A DNA stretch of 64,000 nt. Source: Endothia cerciana. Taxonomy: Eukaryota; Ascomycota; Sordariomycetes; Diaporthales; Cryphonectriaceae. How positions within the stretch are numbered: position 1 is the first letter of the stretch; the number at the start of each line of letters is the position of its first letter. The notes beneath the pieces were generated by a model. The model was not told where the DNA came from and made no database searches. It saw only the letters and a program-made list of their open reading frames with translations. Shown in pieces: positions 1-10,203 of the stretch. Position numbers and translations under genes: made by a program. The stretch covers positions 806,001-870,000 of the forward strand of contig JALRMH010000002.1 of assembly GCA_026119935.1 (NCBI GenBank), read 5' to 3'.

Positions 1-2010
1 CAGGATGACACGGTAGAACTTGGACTTCGGGTGCACCAATGGACAACTCTTCGCCAGGTCAGCGTCGCTGGCAGGGTCAACACCAGGGTGATGCTCGAGC
101 CACTTCTGATATCGCTTCTCCTCGAAGCCCAGCTTTCCGTAAGACGTCAAGACCACGTCGTATCTGCGTAGTTCGTCGTATGTGGCATTCCTTCCGTGCA
201 GCAGTATGACGCTCAGCTGGTGTGCGGATTTGACCTTCTTCTTAATCTCCGTTTCCCACTGCTTGATCAAAGCAATAGGCCCGACGATGAGGTTTGTCTT
301 GACTCTATCAGACGACTGCCGACTCATCATCAAAGCCAGGGTTGAGATTGTCTTTCCAAGACCCATATCATCAGCGAGAATTCCGCCCTTGTTCTTGCCT
401 CCTTCGCTGTCCGTCATCCACTTCAGCGCGAGCTGCTGGTGAGGGTACAGAGGATACCTGAGGGCTTCAGGGGTACCGACGCGGTCCTCTTCTGGAATGT
501 CCTCGTCAGGCCGGATGTTCGCCAGGAGGTCCCGAATCTCTCCTTCCGTCTTCCGAGGATCGTCTTGCAGGTCTTCGTAAAAGCTTCTAAGGCGGTCGTT
601 GAGCGGCCTGCCCAAGGCATCGAGGCCTCTGGCCCAGTCGATGTTGTTGGTCAGCTCTATCGCGGCGAGGGTTTCACTACTGGTAGACTGGAGTGTAGCA
701 TTTGGTGGATTGTAAATGCCCATGCTTTGCAGAGGACCATACGTGCCCGAATTCAGCATTCCTGGTCGATAGACAGGAGGTGCAGTGAAGGGGCTAGGTC
801 CAAGGTAAGATCCTGGGAGGGCACTGGTGGGGCCAAACCCGGGCAGGTCAGAGAAACTCGGGCCGCCGAAGGGCTCATAGCCTTGCTGGCGGGCAATAGC
901 TGCTCGCCGCGCCAACTCTGCTGCTGGTACGTTGGGAACATGTGATGGGAATCGGGGGGCCGAAGGGAAAAGGGCCGAAGGCCCTTGGGCCGGCGATGGG
1001 TTGTTCCATTGGGGGAAGGGCGTATCTGATGGAAAGGGGCCAGTGATATTGTTGAACGACTGAGGAAGACTAAGGGTATCCTCATTGAAGGCAAAGTCGA
1101 AATTGTTGTCCTCGTCGCCGTCGTCGAGGTCGAACGAGCCAGGCATGCGATACTGCGAGGGTCGGGCACTCGAGGGACCAGCACTACCGCAGCCTTGTGA
1201 AGAAGCAGGACCCGAGGGGCTACCTCGATACTGAGCTGGATGATCCAAGATCCTGTCGAATGCGGAAGGTCCATGGTTGTGAGGAGCGCTCGGAGCGGGG
1301 CTGAGTGAGGCTCCCTGCCACCGGTGTTCCAGGCTCCTTGCGATCTTCTCGTCTTCCTTCTGCTGTTCGTGACGGGCAAAGAGCGCACGTTGCTTTTTGA
1401 TCACCTCCTTGAAGTCCTCATCATCGCCGGTCAGGTCTATGAGAGAATCGTCATCGGGGACGAAAAGGTCATCGTTGGCGGAGGGGGTAGTGATGCCCGT
1501 CTGTGCGGGGCTCGGGGTCGTCTTGTAGGACTTGACCTGATAACCGGTGCTATCGTCATCATCGAAGTTTGCAGGATGGGGGCGCTTCTGCCGACCGATG
1601 CCCGCGGCTGACGCGCCAGATGTTGATGCACTCGCAGGCGTGGAAAGACCACTGGCACCGGCGTAGCCGTCTCGAGGGTTCCAGGGATGGGCGAAGGGCG
1701 TCGAGCCCGAGGTCTTGTTGCTGTTGTTGTTGTTGTTGGGGTCTGAGCGTGTGTTAGCAGTCGACGACGAGCAGCGAAACGAGACGGGTGCCTGGTGGGT
1801 ACCTTGTGCCTCCATCGCCTTGATCCGTCGGCGGAGGGTCGAGATGACCTCTTTTGTCTCGCCAATCTCTGTCTGGATGTTGTCGACGTGTTGGGGGTTG
1901 TCCTCGAGCGAGCTTAGGATGGTCTGCTGGATGGCGAGCTCATCCTTCAGGTCCAGGATGTCGGTGACGTGGGAGAAGTCGTCCATGGCGAGGGTGCTGG
2001 GCGGCGCCAT
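1..2010 (-). CDS. ULS1: SNF2-family DNA translocase, ULS1/RIS1 type (3' end cut off)
   Basis: Two exons are visible: 2010-1803 and 1742 down to the window edge, with a 60-nt intron (GTACCC donor, TGCTAAC branch, CAG acceptor) that keeps phase. The N-terminal coiled-coil-like segment is followed by a long Ser/Pro/Gly-rich disordered region. At about residues 165-180 there is an acidic hydrophobic motif (IDLTGDDED) that looks like a SUMO-interacting motif. At about residue 520 the SNF2 ATPase begins with Walker A (GGILADDMGLGKT), followed by motif Ia (NLIVGPIALIKQWETEI). The DDMGLGKT form and the SUMO motif fit Uls1/Ris1, a SUMO-targeted ubiquitin ligase/translocase that clears SUMO conjugates and Rad51/Top2 from DNA. 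The DEGH box, RING and helicase C domain lie outside the window. A second Met at residue 9 could be the true start. Rad5/Rad16-type SNF2 proteins are the main alternative. Confidence 0.82.
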   Translation of the reverse strand, partial: MAPPSTLAMDDFSHVTDILDLKDELAIQQTILSSLEDNPQHVDNIQTEIGETKEVISTLRRRIKAMEAQGTHQAPVSFRCSSSTANTRSDPNNNNNSNKTSGSTPFAHPWNPRDGYAGASGLSTPASASTSGASAAGIGRQKRPHPANFDDDDSTGYQVKSYKTTPSPAQTGITTPSANDDLFVPDDDSLIDLTGDDEDFKEVIKKQRALFARHEQQKEDEKIARSLEHRWQGASLSPAPSAPHNHGPSAFDRILDHPAQYRGSPSGPASSQGCGSAGPSSARPSQYRMPGSFDLDDGDEDNNFDFAFNEDTLSLPQSFNNITGPFPSDTPFPQWNNPSPAQGPSALFPSAPRFPSHVPNVPAAELARRAAIARQQGYEPFGGPSFSDLPGFGPTSALPGSYLGPSPFTAPPVYRPGMLNSGTYGPLQSMGIYNPPNATLQSTSSETLAAIELTNNIDWARGLDALGRPLNDRLRSFYEDLQDDPRKTEGEIRDLLANIRPDEDIPEEDRVGTPEALRYPLYPHQQLALKWMTDSEGGKNKGGILADDMGLGKTISTLALMMSRQSSDRVKTNLIVGPIALIKQWETEIKKKVKSAHQLSVILLHGRNATYDELRRYDVVLTSYGKLGFEEKRYQKWLEHHPGVDPASDADLAKSCPLVHPKSKFYRVIL

Positions 2011-2245
2011 CCTTTCTGAGAAGCTGCTGCAATGTCGCACAGTTGGCAGATCAAATTTGGCCGCCTTACGGCGGTGCGGCGACCCGGCGGCGGTAGTACA
2101 GGACCAGCGTTTTGACCTATGCCATGGTGCGCCGATCCACGCCACGGGCTGGCCCCCAAAAGCCGAACGAATGTGACCGCACGCGAAAGGACGAGAAGGG
2201 GTACTGGAGGAGAAGAACAGCCCTGGCTTGACGGCAGGCCCCGAA

Positions 2246-2301
2246 TGGGATGGATGGATGGGTGGATGGTTGGATGGATGGGATGGGATGGGATGGGATG
2301 G
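2246..2301. repeat. GGAT-based microsatellite upstream of the ULS1-type gene
   Basis: Degenerate GGATG/GGAT units run for about 56 bp, starting as TGGATGGATGGG and ending as four near-perfect GGGAT copies. It lies 236-291 bp upstream of the ULS1-type start codon, on the promoter side. Confidence 0.85.
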
Positions 2302-2393
2302 GCAGAGGGCGAAGTTGCTTTTTCTCGGGTACTCACTCACTGGCACCTGGATGCGCACCTATTCGATAGGCGTAATGCTTTGTCCACTTGGGG

Positions 2394-2417
2394 AGGCGCG
2401 TTAAACCCAACGCGCCT
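2394..2417. repeat. Perfect 9-bp inverted repeat with MluI-box-like cores
   Basis: AGGCGCGTT and its exact reverse complement AACGCGCCT flank a 6-nt AAACCC spacer. Each arm contains an ACGCG core, the sequence bound by MBF (Mbp1/Swi6)-type cell-cycle factors in ascomycetes. It lies about 385 bp upstream of the ULS1-type start. The symmetry is seen; the regulatory role is inference. Confidence 0.6.
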
Positions 2418-5400
2418 GTAGGCGGTTTTCCATTTAACAAGACGGGCGAGTCGCATGCTCAACAGTGGGGCAGAGCCTCAAATGCAGGGGGGCCCTGCTA
2501 GTGGCAAATTCTGATTTTGGCAACTATCTTACTGGGGCTTTCCGGTGGCTTCCTGCCCTTTACTCACAGCCCTCCACTGCCATAGCCCCCCCAACACCCC
2601 AAGGCACGTACCCGCCTTGCAGGTGTGCGCTTGCACCTTGGCCCTCGTCAATCAGGCTGCGATCCTCGCCGCGTTCCCTGCGAAGCCTGAGGCGACCTCC
2701 CCTTTCAGCTACCGAGACATCTCGCCATTCTGTTTCCCGTGCTCCGCCTGGCTCATGCCTCATGCCTGATGCCTGTGCATGCCAGCACCAGCGCGGCGCC
2801 GTAGGGGAAGCGACCCTGACTGTGCAGAAAGGACTCCGGGGGCCAGTCGGGCGCGGGTGGAGGACCAGAGCGTATTCGGACGCTTCGCCGCAAGACAATT
2901 TCCCAGCAAGGTCAGAATACGCACAGCGGACGAACACTCCCAAATGACGATCCAGCCAATAAGAGGCACGAAAGGGGACCAAGGCACGGCTGCCTCGACG
3001 TAGCACAACGTCCCCGACCGCCAGCATTTAAGTCTGTGGGGTGAGACCACGCGCCTGAACAACACAGGACGGTAGGCTTGCCAATATTCCTTACATGGAT
3101 TGCGTCAAGGGAGGCCTGCACCTGCACTTCTTCCTCATGGCCGGGGCAGAGCCGGGAATGGAGGTCTCACCTGCGTCGCACACTGTAGGATACGTGGAGG
3201 TCATATCGCCGAGGTATGTCCAGAAAAACCAAAGGTGCAGCAGCAGGTGGTGTGAACGCTGGTGATGCGGTGCAACGTGAGCCAGCAGTACCAGCTCGTC
3301 TCGCGCTCCTCCGTTACGGTCCCTCCGGCAGCCCGGTCAGGCTGCCAAAGGGGCTGGGACAAGGGCTTCATTGTCCGAAATGGAGTGCCCGAGAGACCTC
3401 AGGATTTGGACCTCTCGCCCCAAGAACAGGGGAAGGTATTCTCTTCCCAGGAATAACTTTTCTTTTGTGGGCCATGAGCTGCGATAACCCAGGCATGCTT
3501 TGTCCGCACGGTGGGTTTATAGAAGGGCCAGCGGGACACGTCTGGACGGCGAAAGAAGGAGGGCAGGCAGGGACCCAATTCGTGAGGGCTTTTGGCTCTG
3601 GACGGTAAGGATGGCGGACCATCTCCATAGCCGCCTGGCTTTGCCACGGGCAGTATCACGCAGGGACAAGGTGAGACATAACGGCTGACGGATTCGAAGG
3701 TGTTATCAACGACGACAAAAGTGCATTCATGCCTCGGGAGAGGAAAACCATCGATCAGCACAGCTGGGCCCAAGGAACGCCTTGACGAAATGCAGACCGA
3801 TGGGAGAAGCAATACCCTGCTGTCGAGAAGCCGGCCTGATAAGCCGAGACGGAAAAGTACCTTGCTTCGAAGACAACGGCGGCCGGGGCGTTCAGTTTGT
3901 AACCACACCGCGAAGATATACACTCTTCCGACGAGCTCAACTGGATAGCCGATAGGGACGGCAGAGTGGGTGCGCTGCTGCTCGATCAAGTCGGCACCAA
4001 GACGCAAAGCCCGGCAATCCCGTCTACTTACTGCCGAACACGTACGTCGTAAGCAACGCTTACTACCACAAGTAGACAGAGGCCCATGTACAAACAGCCT
4101 AACTCGTCCCTATCCCAAGGTGACGTCTGGAGCCGGGCTGTTGCTTACCAGAACACACACGGAGAGCCATCTGCAAAAGCTGATGCCACCGGGGACGGTC
4201 TGTATCCTGCCCAGGACCCTTCTGCCTCCAACCCCTTGGACATCGATCCCTAGACCTCCTGGGCCTGCATATCTCCAAGGGCAACAGCGGTAGCCTGACA
4301 CGCTGGTGCTAGAAGCATCTAGCCGAGATCGAGATTGGTGTTCTCAGAGCCGGGGCCGTCTCCGCTGGCGCGGGCTCGAGCACGAGCGCTGCAAGCTGGG
4401 ACTGTGAGGCCGACCGGCTTCGGCAAGACCTGTGTTGTGCTCACTGTCTACGGAAGAGACCCAGATGTGCCTCGACGAGGTCGACGAAGGGGCTCAAGAT
4501 GACAAGAAAGAAAAGGTTCGGAGTGGCTGTGATGGCCGTGCTTTGAGCTCCCATGGGTACAGTCTTGATCATATCAACTGAAGGTGGGCCCCAACGAGTG
4601 GCAGGAGGGCTGTTGCTACTACTATATTGTTGAACACCGAGAGCATACTTTGTAGATGGAGGTCCAGCCATCATGTTTGTCTGGTCGTTTGGATCGGTCA
4701 ATGTGTCTGCAGGGAGGGAGGTCGAAGTAAGGAGGGCGGTTACAACGTACAGGAAGGGATAGCCCTTTCTAACTCCCCAGCGCCAGCATCACTGTTGCGG
4801 CTCCCGATGGAAGGTGGCGCGGGTGGGGGGAGGAGCCCTGGAACTGTTATAGCTGTTTGCCCGGTTTTTATCGAGACATGTGCTCTCCCGAACCAGATTT
4901 CTGCCACAAAGGTCGCGAACGGTTGGTTTGTTCTTGTTTTTGATTCCTCTCTCCAGCATGAAAGCGCTCAGTTGGGTTCGCCCAGCCACCAGCAGGAAAC
5001 CCACCCTGTCGCCGGCGCCGATGCACGATTGCGTCAGCGACCTACCTCACTGGGGTTGGAACTTGCACCCGCAATGTCGAGACTGTCCACCTTGGCAGCC
5101 CTGGCCTGGGCTGCGCAGTACGAGAGGACGGATATCTCGATGGCGCGTCCCGCAGAGCCTTGGTTGACACCTTGTTGGTCACATCGCACCAAACCTTACT
5201 TCTGCTCGTCCCAGCAACATTGACCGCAAGATACGACTGCTCACGCCTCTGCTGCGACCTGGGATCTGTACCGCACACAGTCAGGCTGGGCTGCCCCACT
5301 GCTTCTGCAAGGTCCTTGGAGAAAGCCCAAGGCGCATGTGAAGGGCTCAAGGGCTCTTCTCGTTGGCTGGAGGGGCAAGAACTGTGGGCTGTCAGCTCTA

Positions 5401-5984
5401 AATGTGTGACGTCGGATCTCGACAGGCCTCCACCACGGCCCGCGGGGTCAGAGGATGGGCCGCCCGCGCTCCTTCAGCTTTCCAAGATAGCAAACGCCCC
5501 ATTCTCTTCGATGCAGGGTTGATGCACAAAAAGCATTTTGAAACACATCACGGCACCTAATGCAATCACTCACTCGAGGATCTGCCTGAGATTCGCATGA
5601 CACACACGGGAAAGAAGGGGGGGGGGGGGGCCCGTCGGCCACACTTCAGCAGCCAGCGGATCTCGGGTCAGCCTCCGCCCACGGGGGGGATCATCTGCAA
5701 GCTCTCTCACACCACCTGAGCATGACTTACGATCAACCGGGCTGCGCTGTGGCAGCACTTGGGCTGTCAGGCTCTCACTCCCGCTGCCCTAGCCGGGCAC
5801 ACCCATGTCTTTGGAGAAAGGAGGGTTCTGCGGTCATAGGAGGCCATACTCCTGCTTTTCCAAGAGTGTCTGCTCGTGCATGAGATAGACAGGTTTAGTC
5901 CGGCCCATCATGACCCACACAGGACGGGCAGACAGGACGGGCAGGATACTACGTCGGATAGTCCAGGGTTGTTAGCTGGTGTTT

Positions 5985-6066
5985 GCAGCATGGCAGCATG
6001 GCAGCATGGCAGACTGGCAGACTGGCAGGCTGGCAGGCTAGCTGGCTGGGTGCTGGGCTGGCTGCG
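5985..6066. repeat. Degenerate GGCAGCAT/GGCAGACT/GGCAGGCT tandem array
   Basis: About ten 7-8 bp GCAGCATG-, GCAGACTG- and GCAGGCTG-like units follow one another, drifting into GCTGGCTGGG at the right end. It sits in gene-free DNA and looks like simple-sequence expansion. Confidence 0.75.
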
Positions 6067-6754
6067 GGTAGTGGTCGCTACTCCGTACCCACAGGCCAGT
6101 TGCAGTCGTTTAGCTGTAGGATGACGACGTTTCCAAGGGTGGCTTGCGGTGCCATGCCCAGTCACAAGCAAGATTCCGTTCACCTGAACCCGACAACCTT
6201 CTTCCCTCGGGGGGACACGGAAGTGCACTAGAAATCTCAACAGCTGCCGTTGGGATCTTGTCTGATGACTCCCCGCTCGAACGCGCGCACACAGCTTCCG
6301 CAGCTTGAACACCCCTCCGGATACCAGGCTCGATCTATCGCTCCAGGACTGAACACTGCTGCACGGCCACCGGTCAGCCTGAGAGTTGGGCCGTCCTCGA
6401 GGCCAGGAAATCCACCAGAAAAGGAAAAACAAGGCGCCTAAACGGGCAGCAGTCATACAGACCAGACGGCCAACCCCCGGCGGTCCAAGGATTACCGGCC
6501 TCCTCAGTAAGACCAGGCGTGAAACTCGACGAACACACAAAAAGTGCTCGCCAAATCCAATTGCAAGGTTGGGTCGAACCCCACCCCTCAGATCCCTTGC
6601 TCCTACGCTGCCTCACTTATTTTTACTTGAGGCTGATCTTTTCCTAGCTACTTCCCTCTTTTACCCCCGGATCTTGGTTTTCTCCCCTTTTACTGTCCTG
6701 TCTCGTCCAACTTGCGCAAGTCGTCTGGTCGGCATTCTTAGCTGGGTCGCGGCC

Positions 6755-6803
6755 GCGTCTTCGAGCGTCTTCGAGCGTCTTCGAGCGTCTTCGAGCGTCT
6801 TCG
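6755..6803. repeat. Tandem decamer GCGTCTTCGA, 4.9 copies (heat-shock-element-like spacing)
   Basis: Four perfect copies plus nine bases of a fifth place a TTC triplet exactly every 10 bp (TTC starts at 6760, 6770, 6780, 6790 and 6800). Direct nTTCn units separated by 5 bp are the definition of a step-type heat-shock element bound by Hsf1 trimers in yeast. The array lies about 540-590 bp upstream of the DUF8035-like start, in its promoter or 5' leader. The repeat is certain; Hsf1 binding is inference. Confidence 0.9.
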
Positions 6804-7345
6804 TCATACATCATCGCTGCCCCCAGGCGCAACCCCGCCTTAGCCTGACGTTCACCCCCGCCACCCAGGCCTGGCCAGCGTTACCTGGTCAGCTTCACCA
6901 CCACGAGATAACGAGGGGAACAGCCCGAGGCCGAGGCCAACTAGGGGGTCTTCGCCCGTGAGACCGCTATTCAACCTGCTGTTCATAATATCACTAGCCT
7001 TGCGCTAGTTGTTTGTCCGTCGCAGGCTCTTGTGATTCCTCGTCAGTGTGCCTGTCACGCTTGTACGCCCAGGGGATCACCTCTCAACACCAGCCTACTT
7101 CCCGACCTCATCAGACACGACCTTTCCTGACATCGAACCCCAATTCCGCCGACAAGCACACAGTACATCGATCCCGCAGATCCGTCCCAACCTCAGGACG
7201 GCAGACAGGACTCCAGAGCACGGGACTGAAGCCTTCGAGGCCGAGCTGAGATCGCCAGAGCCTAGCCCACCCGGTCTAAGCTCCTCCGACCAACGTCGAT
7301 CTCCCGCCCAGCTGCCAGCACCACATCGCCTGCGCAGGAGTCACA

Positions 7346-9358
7346 ATGCCCGACACTTTTCGCCGCTATGAGGAGCGGGATGTCTACTATGAAGACGACG
7401 AACCACCCCGAAGAGGCCCTCCGCCTAGGCGAGCCCCACCGCCTCCTCGTGGGGATGAGGAGTTCATCTACGAGCGTCGAGAGGAGAGGCGGGGACCCAG
7501 CCCCAGTCCAATGCCTATGCCCCGCCGCAGCGCGCCCGAGATAGCTATCCGCGAGCGCGAAGAGGTGGAGTCCCGAGTCCCAGCCTTCATGCGTGAAGAT
7601 GGTCGCCGCTCAGAAGCTGGTCCTCTCGTGCTGCGCCAGCGCGACGTCGAGACAGTCGAGCGGGCAAGACCGCGGCCACGGTCGCCGTCCCCTGTGTTCA
7701 GGGAGCGTATCGTCACCAAGACTAGAGCAAGGAGCGTGAGCCCCGGACCACCACTACCACCACCACCTGAGGTTCGCGAGCGGGAGGAGATCCGAGTTGT
7801 TGATCGCTCCCGGGAGCGTGTGCGGAGTCCCAGCCGGGGGCCAGCGCTCGACAGGGTGCGCCTTGGCACACGCTTCATCGAGCGGCCTGAACGCTCCCCG
7901 AGCCCTCCTCCCGTCCTCGAGCGCGAGCGTGTGCGTACCCGAATCGTCGACAGGGAGAGGTCACCGTCTCCAAGGCCGCTACCGCCACCCGAAGTCGAGA
8001 GAAGTAGGCTCAGGATCATTGAGCGAGAGCGAGAGCGTGTGCCCACGCCTAGCCCCTCACCTCCCCCCCCTCCGTCTCCTCCGCCAGTCATTCGTGCCCC
8101 CACGATTGAAAGGGAGGTCATAACACACTACAGAGATATTGATCATGGTGGGTTTCCAGCTTTTTCAGAGTCGTTCTATTCCGCGGACATGGCCCGGCGC
8201 CTGCTAACTTTCATAACACACAGGCTTGATCCCAGCACACCCGCCTTCGCCACCACCTGCTCCCCGCAGGGTCGAGAAGCGAGAAACCGACATTGACATC
8301 TACCACAGGGGGGGCGACACCGAGATAGATATCACCAAGACACGGTCCCAGTCCCGTCAGCGTGCCCGTTCCTCATCACGAGAACGGCCCCGGCGGTTGG
8401 AGCCGCCCCGTCAGCGGGGATACTATCACGATGATGAAGTCATCATCTCCTCGGGCCGCGACAAATTCAAGCTCGATATCGAGCACGAGCGCCGAAGCTC
8501 ATCGGCCCGGCCCAGGTCTCACTCTGCCGCTCCAGACTACGAAGATGAGTCTGAGCGGATTACAGGTCGGATCGACTCCCGTGGTGAGATGGGGGAGGCC
8601 TGGCATGGAAGAACCAGGGATTGGACCCTCGTTGATGTGCCCCCGGGCACTGAGAGGGTTCGCATGGACGGTGTCGGTGGTGGTGCGGCTGAGGTGACCT
8701 GGCAGCGCTACAACGGTGCCCGCAAGGCCAAATTCATTGCTGAGCGGGACGGCGCCCTTGTGCCTGCGTCGCCACCCACGTCCTCTTCCAACACTACCGT
8801 CATCTCCGAACGTGATTATGAGAGGCCACGCGGTGACCGGGACCGTTTGAGTGTGCAGATTTACGACAAGGACCGCGAGCGGGACGTCGAGATTGAGAAG
8901 ACCACAGACAGGCGCATTAGCCTGCGGCCTACTCTCCCTCCACCTGCACCTGCACCAGCCCCCAAAACGAGAGATATGTGGACGGAGATCACAAAGGACC
9001 TCGTCGTGAAGGAGGCCATCGAAGAGCTGGGCTATGACTACGAGGAGACCGAGCTGTTCTTCTACGTCATGCAGTACCTTAAATATGTGAGTGGGGCCTC
9101 CTATGCTACCGACACAGCATCACAGGATAGACTGCTAACGATGGCTCGCTACAGGAGGACGTTCTCGAGCTTGTCGAGGTTTCGGATCGCATCCGCGCCC
9201 GCAGAAAGGATCGCATTCGAGAGATCCAATACGAGCGGGAGATACGCGAGGAGATGGAGCGTGAACGCCGCCGTCGAGACCGCCGGGACAGGTGGGATGA
9301 CGAGCGTGAGAGGGTCGTGGAGAGGGAGGTCGTCTATGACCGGAACCGGCGGTACTGA
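7346..9358 (+). CDS. DUF8035-like Arg/Ser/Pro-rich protein
   Basis: Exons 7346-8147, 8224-9086 and 9155-9358 give 622 residues. Both introns (76 and 68 nt) have GTGGGT/GTGAGT donors and GCTAAC branch points. The first 500 residues are low-complexity: many RER, ERER, SPSP and PPPP runs resembling SR/RS splicing-type tails, with acidic stretches. The folded part is C-terminal: a tryptophan-led block at about residues 515-560 (WTEITKDLV, then an EELGYDYEET helix), followed by a long charged helix rich in RER and ending RNRRY. This matches my memory of the fungal DUF8035 module, found only in filamentous ascomycetes; its function is unknown. A nuclear or RNA-related role is inference from the RS-like composition. 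The start is the first ATG after upstream stops and lies in a CACAATGCC context. Confidence 0.85.
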
Positions 9359-10203
9359 ACCCTCCAACAGAACTCATGGCCACTTATTCCGTGTTCGACA
9401 CTTTGATTCCGACCCTCTCTTGTCCAAGCTAAGTGGCTATGTGACCCTGCAGTCCTGCATTTCATTGCGTTAACGACCGGATGACGACCTCAACTTTGCG
9501 TCTGGCCAACCTCCTTGGAACATTGCACTTGAGCCTGGTTACCCGGACGAGGAGATTTCGAATCATATGAAACCCGCATCTTATCAAAGCTGACCATACG
9601 CGAGAAATCCTCCACTGTGAGGTGGAACGGTGAGACACGCCTCATTGATTCGACGGGCATTGCGAATGAGAGATGGGACCGCCTTACCAGCATCTGGCCA
9701 TGGAATGGGACAGGAACGGGAGAGTGCTAAAGATGAGATGCGAGAGATCTACTGAAGGCTTGGTCTTTTTACACAACCCATTTTTCTTTCATTTGTACGG
9801 CACAGCAGTGTGCACACAAATATTTGCTATTGATCATCTTGTTACGAATTTACGATGAAAAGTCATGTTATGTCAATGAAAGATAAGTAAGAGATAGGAC
9901 TTGGTTTTCTTGATGGGCGTCGGTGTACACAGGCTTTACAGGGAATTCACGAGCTTATGACCTCTATCCATTTCTACATTCCATCATTCTACTTTGACTG
10001 TCCTATGTTGCTGTATTGCCTCACCTTTCGACATTCATCCTATTGATCGAGACACGCTGAAGAACCAGGAGAGTAAGTACACTTGAGCACAGAGGAAAAT
10101 GTAAGGACTCCGAGAAGCCTTGCGGGGCCAGCAGCTGATGTTCCCTTTGATATGCCTCTATCTCAGGCTCGAACACAGTCTTCCTGGACGCCTTCTCTGC
10201 CCA
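9359..10203. other. Intergenic, between convergent 3' ends
   Basis: This 845-bp spacer holds the 3' untranslated regions and terminators of the DUF8035-like gene (left) and the arylsulfatase (right). It turns AT-rich around 9770-10040. No ORF with recognisable content was seen. Confidence 0.6.

Larger units (their letters stand above)
2011..7345. other. 5.3-kb intergenic region, no convincing gene
   Basis: ORFs up to about 210 codons occur on both strands. None has a recognisable domain, a clean splice structure or an uninterrupted homology-like pattern, and opposite-strand ORFs overlap freely, as expected in GC-rich non-coding DNA. The region must hold the promoters of the divergent ULS1-type gene (left end) and the DUF8035-like gene (right end). 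It contains the separately listed repeats and a 14-G tract at 5617-5630. I see no transposon relic. Long non-coding transcripts or a lineage-specific small protein cannot be excluded from sequence alone. Confidence 0.5.

Noticed and set aside
4627..5223. 198-codon plus ORF in the large left intergenic region
   Set aside because: Composition looks random, with overlapping opposite-strand ORFs and no splice or domain support.
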